A DNA stretch of 64,000 nucleotides from Desulforamulus ferrireducens (GCF_002005145.1 NZ_CP019698.1:682001-746000), one strand, 5' to 3'. Shown: positions 15,950 to 24,283, numbered from the stretch's first letter. Program-made: numbers and translations. The notes: a model not told the origin generated them from the sequence alone.

Positions 15950-16753
15950 TTAATCCAGTAAGCTCTTGGCTTGGCTATAGTTAAAGACCGGGCCTTCCAG
16001 GCAAACATAGGTTGCATCTATCTTACAATGGCCGCATTTACCAATGCCGCAGCACATCTTTCGCTCGAAGGAAACCCAAATGTGTTCCTCGGCAACTCCC
16101 CGTTTCAAAAACTCCAGGGCGGCGTATTTCATCATGACCGGTGGTCCCACAATAACCACCCGCAGGTCCTCCGGATTGTCCATGGGTATTTCCGGTATCC
16201 ATTTGGTCAGCAAGCCCTCTCGATAAGGGCTGGGACTTGCCGCATGCGGCAGTTGATCAACTGTCACCAACAGGTTGAATTGCTTGGACCACTGGGCCAT
16301 TTCTTCCTTAAAGAGGACATCCTGCGGACTTTTAAAACCTGCCAGCACATCCAGTCGGGTAACTAAATCCGGCTGACGGTAGAAATGATTAATAATACTT
16401 TTTACCGGCGCCAGTCCGGTACCCCCTGCGGCAATAACTAAATGTTTATTGGTAAATTCAGGCACCGGAAAACCGTGGCCATAGGGACCGCGCAGAAAGA
16501 GATGATCTGTTTCATCCAACAAATGTATAACACTGGTTACTTTACCCACCCGCCGGATGGTCATTTCAATATAACCGGGGCCAAAATCACTGATGGAAAG
16601 GGGACACTCACCGACACCCGGTAAGGATACTTCCATAAATTGTCCCCACTGAGGCTTAATATCACAGGCCAAGCGGTAGGTCCAATCAATGGCTGTTTGC
16701 TTGACCACGCTAATTATTTCGGCTTTAAAAGGCAGATAGGGATTATTAATCAT
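15950..16753 (-). CDS. asrB: Anaerobic sulfite reductase subunit B (FAD/NAD(P)-binding reductase)
   Basis: A 267-residue ferredoxin-NADP-reductase-like protein. It carries an FAD-binding barrel, the NAD-binding core AAGGTGLAPVKSIINHF, and the C-terminal iron-sulfur motif CCGIGKCGHCKI...VCLEGPVF, as in dihydroorotate dehydrogenase electron-transfer subunits. It passes electrons from NAD(P)H to AsrA/AsrC. Its ATG overlaps the end of asrA by 8 bases (ATGATTAA), and its ribosome site GGAGGTGA lies inside asrA, so translation is coupled. Confidence 0.92.
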   Translation of the reverse strand: MINNPYLPFKAEIISVVKQTAIDWTYRLACDIKPQWGQFMEVSLPGVGECPLSISDFGPGYIEMTIRRVGKVTSVIHLLDETDHLFLRGPYGHGFPVPEFTNKHLVIAAGGTGLAPVKSIINHFYRQPDLVTRLDVLAGFKSPQDVLFKEEMAQWSKQFNLLVTVDQLPHAASPSPYREGLLTKWIPEIPMDNPEDLRVVIVGPPVMMKYAALEFLKRGVAEEHIWVSFERKMCCGIGKCGHCKIDATYVCLEGPVFNYSQAKSLLD

Positions 16754-17768
16754 GCTGTTTCACCTCCTGCAGGGCAGTAGTCAGTTTATTAACACAGTTG
16801 GCAAAGGAGATATATTCCGGACAGACATCGTCACAGCGGCCACACCCCACACACATGGGCAAGCCAAAGCGCTTCTCAAAATCATAGACCTTATGCATCA
16901 CCTTAAACCGCATCCGCTGTCCCTTATCCTGGCGGAAGCTATGGCCGCCGGCCATGTCGGTAAAACCGTCCACCTGGCAACTGGCCCAAACACGACGCCT
17001 TTCACCACACGCAGGGTTATCCTCATAGAACAAATCTTGCATGGTAAAACAGCTACAGGTAGGACAGGAGGTATTACACCGTCCACAGGCAATGCAGCGG
17101 GTTTTGTATTCCTCCCACAGGTTATGGGTGATAATGGAGGCAACTTGCTCCTCCGTAATTTTAGGTAGGGCAACCGTGATGTCATTTTGCTGGACAAAGA
17201 GAGGGGTAACTTCCCAAGGCTCTCCCAGGGAGGCGAAAAGTCCCTCTATATCTTCCTTGACATCACATAGATAGGCCCCATTTTCCGGGCGGAGGGAGAA
17301 GGAATAATTCTCTGCATGTTGGGTACCCATGGAGACACAGAAACAATTTGTAAAACTGCTGGGACAGTCTAGCAGCACAAATTTCAATTTATTTCTCAGT
17401 TGTAAGTAATAAGTGTCCGGGTAAGGTCCGTTTTCCAGCATGATTTTGTCCAGACGGGCTACTGCATGGATATCACAGGAGCGACAAAAGAGGATAATAC
17501 CCCTGTTATCTAGCTGGGGCTCCCGATATTCACCCGGGCTGAAATAAAACAGGGTTTGGGTAATGGGATAAAAAACTTCTTTGGGGGAGAAGTAAGATTT
17601 GCGGTCAAATACTACCTCTTCGATATCATTGATTTCACCATAACCAATCAGATCCGTATCGGAGAAGCGCCCCTTACCTGGTAACAGCATCGGTGCAAAC
17701 ACCCGGTGGTTTTTCTTTAAGGCTTGAAGAAGTTTGTTCATTTCCTCACGTAAAAGCCGATAGCCCAC
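16746..17768 (-). CDS. asrA: Anaerobic sulfite reductase subunit A (ferredoxin-like)
   Basis: The 340-residue iron-sulfur subunit of Asr, in the 4Fe-4S dicluster/DUF4 family. Cluster motifs are CIACGRCNTSCPTCSCFTM and CVGCGRCDDVCPEYI near the C-terminus. The N-terminus MGYRLLREEMNKLLQALKK is typical. The start is GTG 17768 behind GAGGGATG; an ATG nine codons later has a closer GAGG. First gene of asrABC, downstream of a Crp/Fnr-type palindrome. In a dissimilatory sulfate reducer, Asr would add to, not replace, DsrAB, which is not in this window. Confidence 0.92.
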   Translation of the reverse strand: MGYRLLREEMNKLLQALKKNHRVFAPMLLPGKGRFSDTDLIGYGEINDIEEVVFDRKSYFSPKEVFYPITQTLFYFSPGEYREPQLDNRGIILFCRSCDIHAVARLDKIMLENGPYPDTYYLQLRNKLKFVLLDCPSSFTNCFCVSMGTQHAENYSFSLRPENGAYLCDVKEDIEGLFASLGEPWEVTPLFVQQNDITVALPKITEEQVASIITHNLWEEYKTRCIACGRCNTSCPTCSCFTMQDLFYEDNPACGERRRVWASCQVDGFTDMAGGHSFRQDKGQRMRFKVMHKVYDFEKRFGLPMCVGCGRCDDVCPEYISFANCVNKLTTALQEVKQHD

Positions 17769-17799
17769 CTACATCCCTCACTTTCCAAAAATTTTACTA

Positions 17800-17841
17800 A
17801 TATTAACACAGCAGCTAGGCAGGCACAGTGATATATCTCAC
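17800..17841 (-). promoter_or_regulatory. Crp/Fnr-type operator and promoter of asrABC
   Basis: GTGATATATCTCAC (17828-17841) is a perfect dyad of the GTGA-N6-TCAC type bound by Crp/Fnr-family regulators. On the minus strand a TAATAT box (17805-17800) would place transcription start near 17793, putting the dyad centre at about minus 41.5. This is the classical position for direct activation. Which family member binds is not visible. Confidence 0.65.
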
Positions 17842-17860
17842 GCATACAGCTTTAAACACA

Positions 17861-17898
17861 TAAAAAGGCTTATCCAAGCCCCAAGGCCTAGATAAGCC
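17861..17898 (-). terminator. Terminator after the UspA gene
   Basis: GGCTTATC/GATAAGCC (17867-17874, 17891-17898) pair, and on the minus strand TTTTTAT follows. Confidence 0.78.
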
Positions 17899-17919
17899 AA
17901 AACTTTGTTAAACAATATG

Positions 17920-18351
17920 CTACTTTACTAAAGTAACAGGACAGTGCGACCGTTGCAACACTCGCTGACTAACGCTACCCAAAACCAGACTTTGGAGATT
18001 TGTTAATCCCCTGGTACCTAATACAATATGACTAAAGTCATTCAATTTAGCAAACTCTGCTATTTCATCAGCGGGATTACCGTTAAGTAGTTGTGTCTTA
18101 ACGGGGATGCCCAGTTTACGAAAGGCGGCAGTTTGCTCCTCGAGTATTTGCCAACCCCGGGCAATAACTTCCTTTTCGATCTGTGCAATTTCAGTGGAAG
18201 AATTGGCCATTTTGCCCATCTCTTTTTTTATATTAACCACATGGATCACGGTGATATCTAAATCGCTCCGTAACTTGGTGAGGTTGGCCAGATAATGAAC
18301 AGCTCTCGTGGCATTTTCGGACTCATCCACAGCCAGCAGGTATTTAAACAT
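17920..18351 (-). CDS. Universal stress protein, UspA family
   Basis: A 143-residue single-domain Usp. The nucleotide-binding signature GTRGLTNLQSLVLGSVSQRV...CPVTLVK (G-x2-G-x9-G-S) is intact, so ATP binding is likely. The N-terminal strand YLLAVDESENATRAV is typical. Role: stress survival, partner unknown. AAGGGGG lies 8 bases before ATG. It lies 31 bases after the rarD gene on the same strand, so the two may be cotranscribed. Confidence 0.9.
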   Translation of the reverse strand: MFKYLLAVDESENATRAVHYLANLTKLRSDLDITVIHVVNIKKEMGKMANSSTEIAQIEKEVIARGWQILEEQTAAFRKLGIPVKTQLLNGNPADEIAEFAKLNDFSHIVLGTRGLTNLQSLVLGSVSQRVLQRSHCPVTLVK

Positions 18352-18382
18352 CTGTTTTCCCCCTTAAATTTTTAGCGTACTA

Positions 18383-19342
18383 CTAACTTCCCAGGTGCGT
18401 TTCTTTGGTTTTGGAAAATAGCTTTTTTACCAGTAGAGCCTCTAATTGAAGTAAGTACTTGTTCTTAGCCAAAGAGAACAGCAGCAAAGCCGTCCATATA
18501 AAGCAGAAGGAGACCAAGTGTGTATGGGTAAAGGATTCATTATAAATAAATACCCCTAACAGTAGAGCAATGGTTGGCGCAATATACTGCAGCAGTCCGA
18601 TAATGGTTAATGGCAGTCGCTGGGCGCCTCTGGCAAACAGAACCAGGGGTACTGCTGTCACCACACCGGCCCCCATTAATAAAAGAGAGGCGGGGGATAA
18701 GGAAAAAGTATAAGAACCTATACCTTGGTTTTCCAGCATCACCAAATAAATCAGGGCAATGGGGCAGACCAGCAGTGTTTCTGTGGCAATTCCTGAAATG
18801 GCCCCTAACTTAACGGTTTTTTTGACCAGGCCGTAAAGACCAAAGCTTATGGCCAAAGTTAAAGCTATCCAAGGGACTGAGCCGAAATGAACGGTCATAT
18901 TTAAAACACCGATAAAGGCCAGGCAGATGGCCACACCTTGCCACAGAGAGAGCTTTTCTTTGAGCACTATGATACCCAGCATGACACTAACTAAGGGATT
19001 AATGTAATAGCCTATGGTGGTTTCAATAATGTGATTATTATTGACGGCCCAAATGTAGGTACACCAGTTAGCGCTAATTAAAACCGAGGCCAGTACCATG
19101 CTAAACAATCGCTTCCGATGATGAATTATATCCTTAAGCTCGCTGAGATAGGACTTAGCTTGCCCGGTACATAATAACAGGGCCACGGTAAAGACAAAGG
19201 CCCACAGAATGCGATGGGCCAAGATTTCAAAGGCAGGGATTTCCTCAATTAGCTTCCAATAGACTGGCAACAAACCCCAGATAATATAGGCCAGGGTGGC
19301 GGCCAGCATACCACTTTGTTGGTTATTTTTTTCTAGTCTCAT
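18383..19342 (-). CDS. rarD: RarD/EamA-family transporter
   Basis: The roughly 319-residue membrane protein has about ten hydrophobic segments in two EamA repeats. The N-terminus is MLAATLAYIIWGLLPVYWKL, close to the RarD signature GxxxxxxAYxxWGxxPxYWK. RarD proteins are drug/metabolite-superfamily exporters with uncertain substrate. The start chosen is ATG 19342 with GGGGATG upstream; a longer frame to 19420 adds 26 residues without homology to the family start. Confidence 0.85.
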   Translation of the reverse strand: MRLEKNNQQSGMLAATLAYIIWGLLPVYWKLIEEIPAFEILAHRILWAFVFTVALLLCTGQAKSYLSELKDIIHHRKRLFSMVLASVLISANWCTYIWAVNNNHIIETTIGYYINPLVSVMLGIIVLKEKLSLWQGVAICLAFIGVLNMTVHFGSVPWIALTLAISFGLYGLVKKTVKLGAISGIATETLLVCPIALIYLVMLENQGIGSYTFSLSPASLLLMGAGVVTAVPLVLFARGAQRLPLTIIGLLQYIAPTIALLLGVFIYNESFTHTHLVSFCFIWTALLLFSLAKNKYLLQLEALLVKKLFSKTKETHLGS

Positions 19343-19501
19343 TTTTTCATCCCCATAAGTTTTATCAATAAAATTAATTCTAGTAACATTCAGCCTAAAA
19401 TGCAACCGGGTCAATGACATGTTTTTACCGGATAACCACTGTTGTACTCATCACAGACTAGGTTATAGTCAATGGCTTATACTATTGGTGAGGTGAATTA
19501 C

Positions 19502-20221
19502 ATGTTATTTGCTATACCTAAGGAACACGGGGCCTGGGCTATGCTGGTGGTGCCATTGGTACTGGGTGCCGGCCTCAGTGGCATTAATTGGCTGCATCTG
19601 CCGCTGTTCGGCGGGATTTTCTTTTTTTATCTTAGCTCCTTTTCCTTCCTAATGATAGTACGTAATAAATTACAAAAACAATTTTATCAGAAGTGGCTGA
19701 TTATTTACCTGTTGTTAGCCTTCGGCCTGTTGACCATACCCTTGTCTTATCATCCGCAATTAGTTCTGCTCTCGCTACCGTTGTTACCATGTCTGATTAT
19801 AAATCTATATTTTGCCCGGGCTCGGCAAGAACGTAGTTTAATTAATAATTTTGTGGCAATTGTTGGTTTATCTTTAGGTGCTGTGGCCAGTGGTTATGTG
19901 GGCTATGGCAGGTGGTCCGATGATTTGCTAATGGTATGGCTGTTATGTGTGTTATTTTTTATGAGCAGTGTGTTCTTTGTGAAAACTTTGATCCGGGAAA
20001 AAAATAATGCTACTTTTCGCTATCTTTCCTGGATTTATCATCTCGCTATGATAGTACTGGTTTATCTAATCTTTGACAGGATGGTGGCCTTAGCTTTTCT
20101 TACCAGCCTGCTGCGGGCCTTTGCGCTGGCAGGACGGCAGCTTACCCCACTACAGATTGGTCTGGTGGAGATAGTTAATAGTCTTCTCTTTACAGTTATT
20201 GTAGTTACGTTTCTTGCCTAA
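19502..20221 (+). CDS. YwiC-like integral membrane protein
   Basis: A 239-residue polytopic protein with seven to eight hydrophobic segments and the YwiC-family N-terminus MLFAIPKEHGAWAMLVVPL. In Bacillus, ywiC lies near nitrate/anaerobiosis genes but its activity is unknown. The EHGAW motif resembles the UbiA superfamily only loosely. Start ATG 19502 is set by GTGAGGTGA; an upstream in-frame ATG at 19472 has no ribosome site. Confidence 0.82.
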   Translation: MLFAIPKEHGAWAMLVVPLVLGAGLSGINWLHLPLFGGIFFFYLSSFSFLMIVRNKLQKQFYQKWLIIYLLLAFGLLTIPLSYHPQLVLLSLPLLPCLIINLYFARARQERSLINNFVAIVGLSLGAVASGYVGYGRWSDDLLMVWLLCVLFFMSSVFFVKTLIREKNNATFRYLSWIYHLAMIVLVYLIFDRMVALAFLTSLLRAFALAGRQLTPLQIGLVEIVNSLLFTVIVVTFLA

Positions 20222-20257
20222 ACAAAGAAGCCGGGCTATTTTGCCGGCCTCTTTGTT
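20221..20257 (+). terminator. Terminator after the YwiC-like gene
   Basis: AACAAAGA-A-GCCGG pairs with CCGGC-C-TCTTTGTT (one mismatch). The stem includes the last base of the stop codon. The T content after the stem is low. Confidence 0.75.
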
Positions 20258-20306
20258 AAATGCCATTGACATTATATGGAAAAATGTCCCGAAATAAATC
20301 GACAAC

Positions 20307-20359
20307 AGTGGATAAAAATGTGTATAACTCTGTGGATAAGGAGCTTTATGTGTGGATAA
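20307..20359 (+). promoter_or_regulatory. Cluster of four DnaA boxes
   Basis: Two perfect boxes TGTGGATAA (20331-20339 and 20351-20359) and two with one mismatch (AGTGGATAA 20307-20315; TGTGTATAA 20319-20327) stand in the same orientation within 53 bases, between the YwiC-like gene and the 3' end of the PilZ gene. No dnaA/dnaN genes are near, so this is not the canonical origin. It could be a DnaA-titrating or DnaA-regulated site. Confidence 0.75.
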
Positions 20360-20405
20360 TTGCTAGCAAGGGTTTGTATTTTCCAATAATTGTAAATTAA
20401 TAAGG

Positions 20406-21016
20406 TTATTTCCTTTCCGTAAATCGTACCGATAACAGGGCCAAGGCTCCCTGTACTTGGGGGCTGAGGTTAGTGAACTGAAAACCAACAAAGGGAATAT
20501 TATCATATTTTTTTTGCCAGGCTAACTTGACATCCAAATCAAAGGAAAAATCATCAATTTCAACCTGAGCTTTTATGGGCTGGCCGGAGTGCAGCATTTC
20601 TTCCAGTTTGGGAACCAGATAAACCATCATCCCCCCGGCAGAAAAATTAACCAGGGCACTTTGCACCTTTGAGTCACCGGCGCTGAACAGCACATTGGTA
20701 TAATGGTTGGCCCGGATAAATCTTCTTTCCTGGGAATTTAATAATTCCTCTGGCATGAGAAGACCGTAGAATTTATTGTTTTCTGTGCCCAGTGCGCCCA
20801 CCATAGTTTCTGCCTGGTAAAACCCCTGGTGTGTAGAAACACCTATTTTAATCCGTTGGTTTTTTTGCAAGACCAGTACCTGGTTTCCTTCCCTGGGTAA
20901 GTTAACCCAAAAAAATTTGGCTCTACCTCGGTTACCATGGCCGTAAAGGATGGCTGAAATTCAGACTGTATTACAATTTTCTGATTAGGGGTAATAAGTT
21001 CCTTGACTGTCGACAT
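20406..21016 (-). pseudogene. PilZ-domain (YcgR-like) protein gene with a one-base frameshift
   Basis: Two overlapping minus-strand frames together encode one YcgR-like protein. The N-terminal part (starting MSTVKELI, ATG 21016) carries the YcgR N-domain up to EPNFF. The C-terminal part (from about WVNLPREGNQVLVLQKN) carries the rest and a PilZ domain (RRFIRANHYTNV, VNFSAGGMMV: the RxxxR and D/NxSxxG c-di-GMP motifs, with N in place of D). The frames switch at a run of seven A (plus strand 20909-20915); one more base would restore a single protein of about 200 residues. It may be a true mutation, a phase-variable tract, slippage or a sequence error. YcgR proteins link c-di-GMP to flagellar motility. 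Confidence 0.8.
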
Positions 21017-21215
21017 AATTCCCACCGCCCTTGTTAACATCTTTAAAAAATTAATTTCTAAATTTATGGATAGGGTTTAATTTAATCATAACAGAAACCC
21101 GTAGGTTAAAAAACTTGTTAAAAGAAAAAAACTTAAATATCTAATTGCAGGAGTTTGGATTATTTTGTCAAAGATAATCACTATCCGACTTATAATGGAT
21201 TTTGGAGGATAAGGC

Positions 21216-21917
21216 ATGGTAAACGGAACGATCCTAGTTGCAGATGACGACAGACGTATTGTTAAAATCGTCACCCATAGTTTAGAGCAGGAAGGTTATA
21301 AAGTAATAGCTGCCCAAGATGGCGAAGAAGCTGTCAGATTGGCAACCACCATGAATCCTGATTTAGTAATTATGGATATCATGATGCCTAAACTGGACGG
21401 CCTTGAGGCATCACAAAAAATAAAGGCCAAGGTGGATGTACCCATCATTATCCTGTCAGCCAAGGATGATGTGGTGGATAAAATTGTTGGTTTCAAAATG
21501 GGAATTGACGATTACCAGACCAAGCCCTTCAGTCCGGCAGAATTGGCTCTGCGGGTAAAGGCAGTTTTGCGGCGAAGTAAAGGTAGCTTTGAGCAAAAGA
21601 GAAATAAAGAGGTTTTAGAATATCCCAATGTTTTCATAGAATATGCCACTCGCCTGGTTCGTATCAGAGGACAAGAAATTAGCCTCACTGCTAAGGAATT
21701 TGATATGCTGTGGCTAATGGCTTCTCATCCCAATCAAATCTTCTCCCGTCTACAATTGTTAGAGAAAATTTGGGAGAGTCACTATGAAGGGGACGAGGAT
21801 ACTGTGACAGTCCATATTAGGAGGCTGCGCCGGAAAATAGAAAAGGATGCTGCTAAACCTGAACTTATTAAAACAGTTTGGGGAGTTGGCTATAAATTTG
21901 AAGCCCCTAAACAGTAA
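21216..21917 (+). CDS. OmpR/PhoB-family response regulator, orphan
   Basis: The 233-residue protein has a receiver domain (Asp10-12 pocket, phospho-acceptor Asp54 in VIMDIMMP, Lys in TKPFSP) and a winged-helix output domain ending TVWGVGYKFE. GGAGG precedes ATG. No histidine kinase is adjacent: the next genes run the other way. It must therefore be served by a distant kinase or act without one. The receiver is similar in layout to the regulator at 7705 but clearly a different paralogue. Confidence 0.9.
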   Translation: MVNGTILVADDDRRIVKIVTHSLEQEGYKVIAAQDGEEAVRLATTMNPDLVIMDIMMPKLDGLEASQKIKAKVDVPIIILSAKDDVVDKIVGFKMGIDDYQTKPFSPAELALRVKAVLRRSKGSFEQKRNKEVLEYPNVFIEYATRLVRIRGQEISLTAKEFDMLWLMASHPNQIFSRLQLLEKIWESHYEGDEDTVTVHIRRLRRKIEKDAAKPELIKTVWGVGYKFEAPKQ

Positions 21918-21947
21918 AGCACCCTCCAAACTAAAAAGCCATGAAAA

Positions 21948-21972
21948 AGAGACTTCAAACTGCGAAGTCTCT
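21948..21972. terminator. Shared terminator between convergent genes
   Basis: The perfect 9-bp stem AGAGACTTC/GAAGTCTCT is followed on the minus strand by TTTTTC. It ends the ylbF transcript and probably also the response regulator transcript. Confidence 0.82.
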
Positions 21973-21988
21973 CTTAATGTTTGTCCAC

Positions 21989-22375
21989 CTATTCGGTTTC
22001 TTCTAAGTCGTCATCATCAATAGGTAGTGTTTCCTCGGAAGCGCGAATACCCGAGCGAATCTTTGCGCTTATAAGGGTCATAACACCTTGAAACTTTTCG
22101 TGTGCTTCGAAAGAAGCTTTAACTATAGGATTCTCTATGGCCCTGGCTTCAGCTTCCTCCATATTCTTTTTATCTACATCGGATAAAGGAATGCCGGCTA
22201 ACTTTTTCTTTTGGACATCCATCTGCAGTTGTTGCAGTCCTTCTACCAGTCGGCGCGCCTCTTGATCATGCAGCAGAGCAGTCTCTGCTTTTCTCATGTT
22301 TTGGTATTCTTCGGTTTCCGAAAGGATCTTACCCAATTGAACACAGAGATCTAATGCTTCATCGATTTTTGCCAA
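21989..22375 (-). CDS. YlbF/YmcA (RicF-like) family regulator
   Basis: The roughly 128-residue helical protein carries the Com_YlbF domain (MRKAETALLHDQEARRLVEGLQQLQ). In Bacillus such proteins form the Ric complex with YaaT, which affects RNase Y, competence and sporulation. The acidic tail LPIDDDDLEETE is typical of linear disordered ends. TTG 22375 is preferred as start: AGGAGG lies eight bases upstream. A GTG at 22384 overlaps that ribosome site and cannot use it. Confidence 0.82.
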   Translation of the reverse strand: MAKIDEALDLCVQLGKILSETEEYQNMRKAETALLHDQEARRLVEGLQQLQMDVQKKKLAGIPLSDVDKKNMEEAEARAIENPIVKASFEAHEKFQGVMTLISAKIRSGIRASEETLPIDDDDLEETE

Positions 22376-22438
22376 ATTTTTCACCTCCTAACACATATCT
22401 TCTCCAAATTATTGCAAAATCCTTTCACTAAGAAACCA

Positions 22439-23173
22439 CTAAAACTGGAAAGCAATGGCCTTTTCAATAAAACCATTTAACATTTCTTTATTACCATTAT
22501 CACAGAACTGCTTCATTACTTTAATCTTGCGTGCCCTGACACCGCTGCCTAACACTGTGTTGCATAGGTGAACGGGGTAGGGGAGCAGTGTGCCTTCTTG
22601 ATCTACCAGTTCTTGGGGAAAGAAGGTATAGTCCAGCGCACCAATTTGAGCAGCCAGGCCGGCTAAGGTTGATTTAGATTCATAGCCCCGGGGGGAGACT
22701 ACCTTACCACACCAAGGCAAGTCGTAATTGACAATTTCCTCCGGGATGGTAATGTCATATTCTTCTTTAAACTTCTTGGCTAATTGTTTTAAACCACGAT
22801 CACCAATGGCAAAGTCCTCCTTGGACAATAATCCATATGCACGACAGGAGAAGGGTCGAACTTCATAAATAGAGCATTTGTTATCTTGACCTAAAAATGG
22901 GCAGGTCTGCTGGGTATCTACTAATTCCAGATAATAATACTCAGTAGATCTCCTTAGTAGCTCTTGCCACTTATCTTTCATATTATCCCGCACATATTTA
23001 TACATGTTTAGATATTCAACAAAGAAAGCCGGGGGACTACCCCATTTGCAACATGTTGCACAACCTGTACAGGTGGTTTGGGGCAACATGGCATAAGCAG
23101 TTTTGAGCTTGGCAAAAAGCTCGTTTTGTTCAGCCTTTCCCAGGGCAGAATAAAGCTCGACCTGTTGCAACAT
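22439..23173 (-). CDS. YkgJ-family cysteine-cluster protein
   Basis: The 244-residue protein has the conserved Cys pattern of the CxxCxxxCC family: TGCATCCKWG near residue 37, CPFLGQDNKCSIYEVRPFSCRAYG near residue 110, and a late Cys in DLPWC. These Cys are thought to bind zinc or an Fe-S cluster; the biochemical role is unknown. AAGGAGATG precedes ATG. It lies divergent from hdrC across a 500-base regulatory region and is followed by ylbF on the same strand. Confidence 0.8.
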   Translation of the reverse strand: MLQQVELYSALGKAEQNELFAKLKTAYAMLPQTTCTGCATCCKWGSPPAFFVEYLNMYKYVRDNMKDKWQELLRRSTEYYYLELVDTQQTCPFLGQDNKCSIYEVRPFSCRAYGLLSKEDFAIGDRGLKQLAKKFKEEYDITIPEEIVNYDLPWCGKVVSPRGYESKSTLAGLAAQIGALDYTFFPQELVDQEGTLLPYPVHLCNTVLGSGVRARKIKVMKQFCDNGNKEMLNGFIEKAIAFQF

Positions 23174-23397
23174 TTAGGCTCATCTCCTTCAAGTTAATAA
23201 CTGTACCAGCTAAGTACTAATTATAACAAATATCCGGTTAACTGGCGACAGATTCGGCCATAAAAAATAACTGCATATTAAAGGGAGTAACTGTATAAAT
23301 TGATAACAAGAGTTTGTCACAACAAAAAATAATTTTTCTAGCCAAGGTGCAGGATTATAGGACAAGATAGCGAATAAAGTTAAATTAAGCACAAGCA

Positions 23398-23513
23398 TTT
23401 GTCGTTGTCCCGACAAAATATGCATAATAACAACCAATCGATAATACTTGTCAACTAAAAATAGTAATGATATATTTAGTTTAAACATTATTTTGTCAAG
23501 TAGTTGATAAAAT
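23398..23513 (+). promoter_or_regulatory. TTGTC/GACAA inverted repeats upstream of hdrC
   Basis: Two dyads stand in the AT-rich region between the divergent YkgJ and hdrC genes: TTTGTCG-N6-CGACAAA (23398-23417) and ATTTTGTCAA-GTAG-TTGATAAAAT (23490-23513, one mismatch per arm). The second has the 7-4-7 geometry of Rex operators (TTGTNAA-N4-TTNACAA), though its sequence is not a perfect match. Further TTGTCA words occur at about 23313 and 23448. The region has no gene. Confidence 0.5.
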
Positions 23514-23587
23514 AGCTGATTTATGATAATAATTTACACCCTAACATAAGGAGGTGTCGGGGGGAACATTGCGTTAGTTCGTGTGCG

Positions 23588-23615
23588 GATATTCACAAGC
23601 CAAACAGTGAATATC
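23588..23615 (+). promoter_or_regulatory. Inverted repeat in the hdrC leader
   Basis: A perfect 9-bp dyad GATATTCAC/GTGAATATC with a 10-base spacer lies 65-90 bases before the hdrC start. A second hairpin, GCAG...CTGC with inner GGCC/GGCC, follows at 23621-23645. Either a protein site or leader RNA structure. Confidence 0.5.
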
Positions 23616-23679
23616 GGTTAAGCAGTTTGGCCAGGGGCCGGCTGCATGGAAGAATGCCCGAAGGGAAGTGAGAGAGTAA

Positions 23680-24282
23680 ATGTCTGAAGCTACGGCAAAG
23701 GATAAGGCAACGGTAACCTACGATTCGGAATTTACAAAAAAGGTTTATGAGATGGAGAATGGGAAATGGGTAAAGATGTGCATGCAGTGTGGCATTTGTC
23801 CCACAACCTGTGCGCTGAAAGAAAAAATGGATCTTTCGCCCAGACGCATTATTCAGCTCATTAGGGCCGGTCGTAAAGATGAAGTGCTAAAAGCTAATAC
23901 CATGTGGTTATGTACTTCATGCTACACATGTGCCTGTCGTTGTCCCCGCGGGGTTCCAATGATGGATGTAATGCATGACCTCCGTCACTTGGCCGTGGAG
24001 AATGGAATCAAACATAATTCCCAGTCTATGGCCGAAGTTTATGAAAAAGATGTTTCTAAACGCGGACGTGTTTGGGAAGGTGGACTTACATTACAATACG
24101 GCTTACGAATCGGTTTAGGAAACGCCATTAAAATGGCTATGGATATGCAAGATGTTGGTAAAGGCTTAATGCTCCATGGTCGTTTGCCGTTTTTACCACC
24201 AAAGGGTGTCAAAAATCCTGGAAAATTACGTGAAGTTTTAAAACGAGCTGCTGAAATTGCTAAAAAGGAGGGTGGTCACTAG
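23680..24282 (+). CDS. hdrC: HdrC-like iron-sulfur subunit
   Basis: The 200-residue protein has two [4Fe-4S] motifs: CMQCGICPTTCALKEKM and CTSCYTCACRCPRGVPM. This is the HdrC/QmoC N-terminal ferredoxin unit without membrane segments. With HdrB it probably replaces QmoC in the complex that connects AprBA to electron carriers. It starts at ATG 23680 behind a purine-rich GGGAAGTGAGAG, not a classic ribosome site. It is followed one base after its stop by the hdrB start, and heads the sulfate-reduction cluster. Confidence 0.92.
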   Translation: MSEATAKDKATVTYDSEFTKKVYEMENGKWVKMCMQCGICPTTCALKEKMDLSPRRIIQLIRAGRKDEVLKANTMWLCTSCYTCACRCPRGVPMMDVMHDLRHLAVENGIKHNSQSMAEVYEKDVSKRGRVWEGGLTLQYGLRIGLGNAIKMAMDMQDVGKGLMLHGRLPFLPPKGVKNPGKLREVLKRAAEIAKKEGGH

Positions 24283-24283
24283 C

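Noticed and set aside
20307-20359. Chromosomal replication origin
   Set aside because: DnaA boxes are present, but there is no dnaA, dnaN, rpmH, or AT-rich 13-mer array next to them; only four boxes.
23210-23488. 92-codon minus-strand frame upstream of hdrC
   Set aside because: No ribosome site or family, and it covers the TTGTC inverted repeats of a divergent regulatory region.
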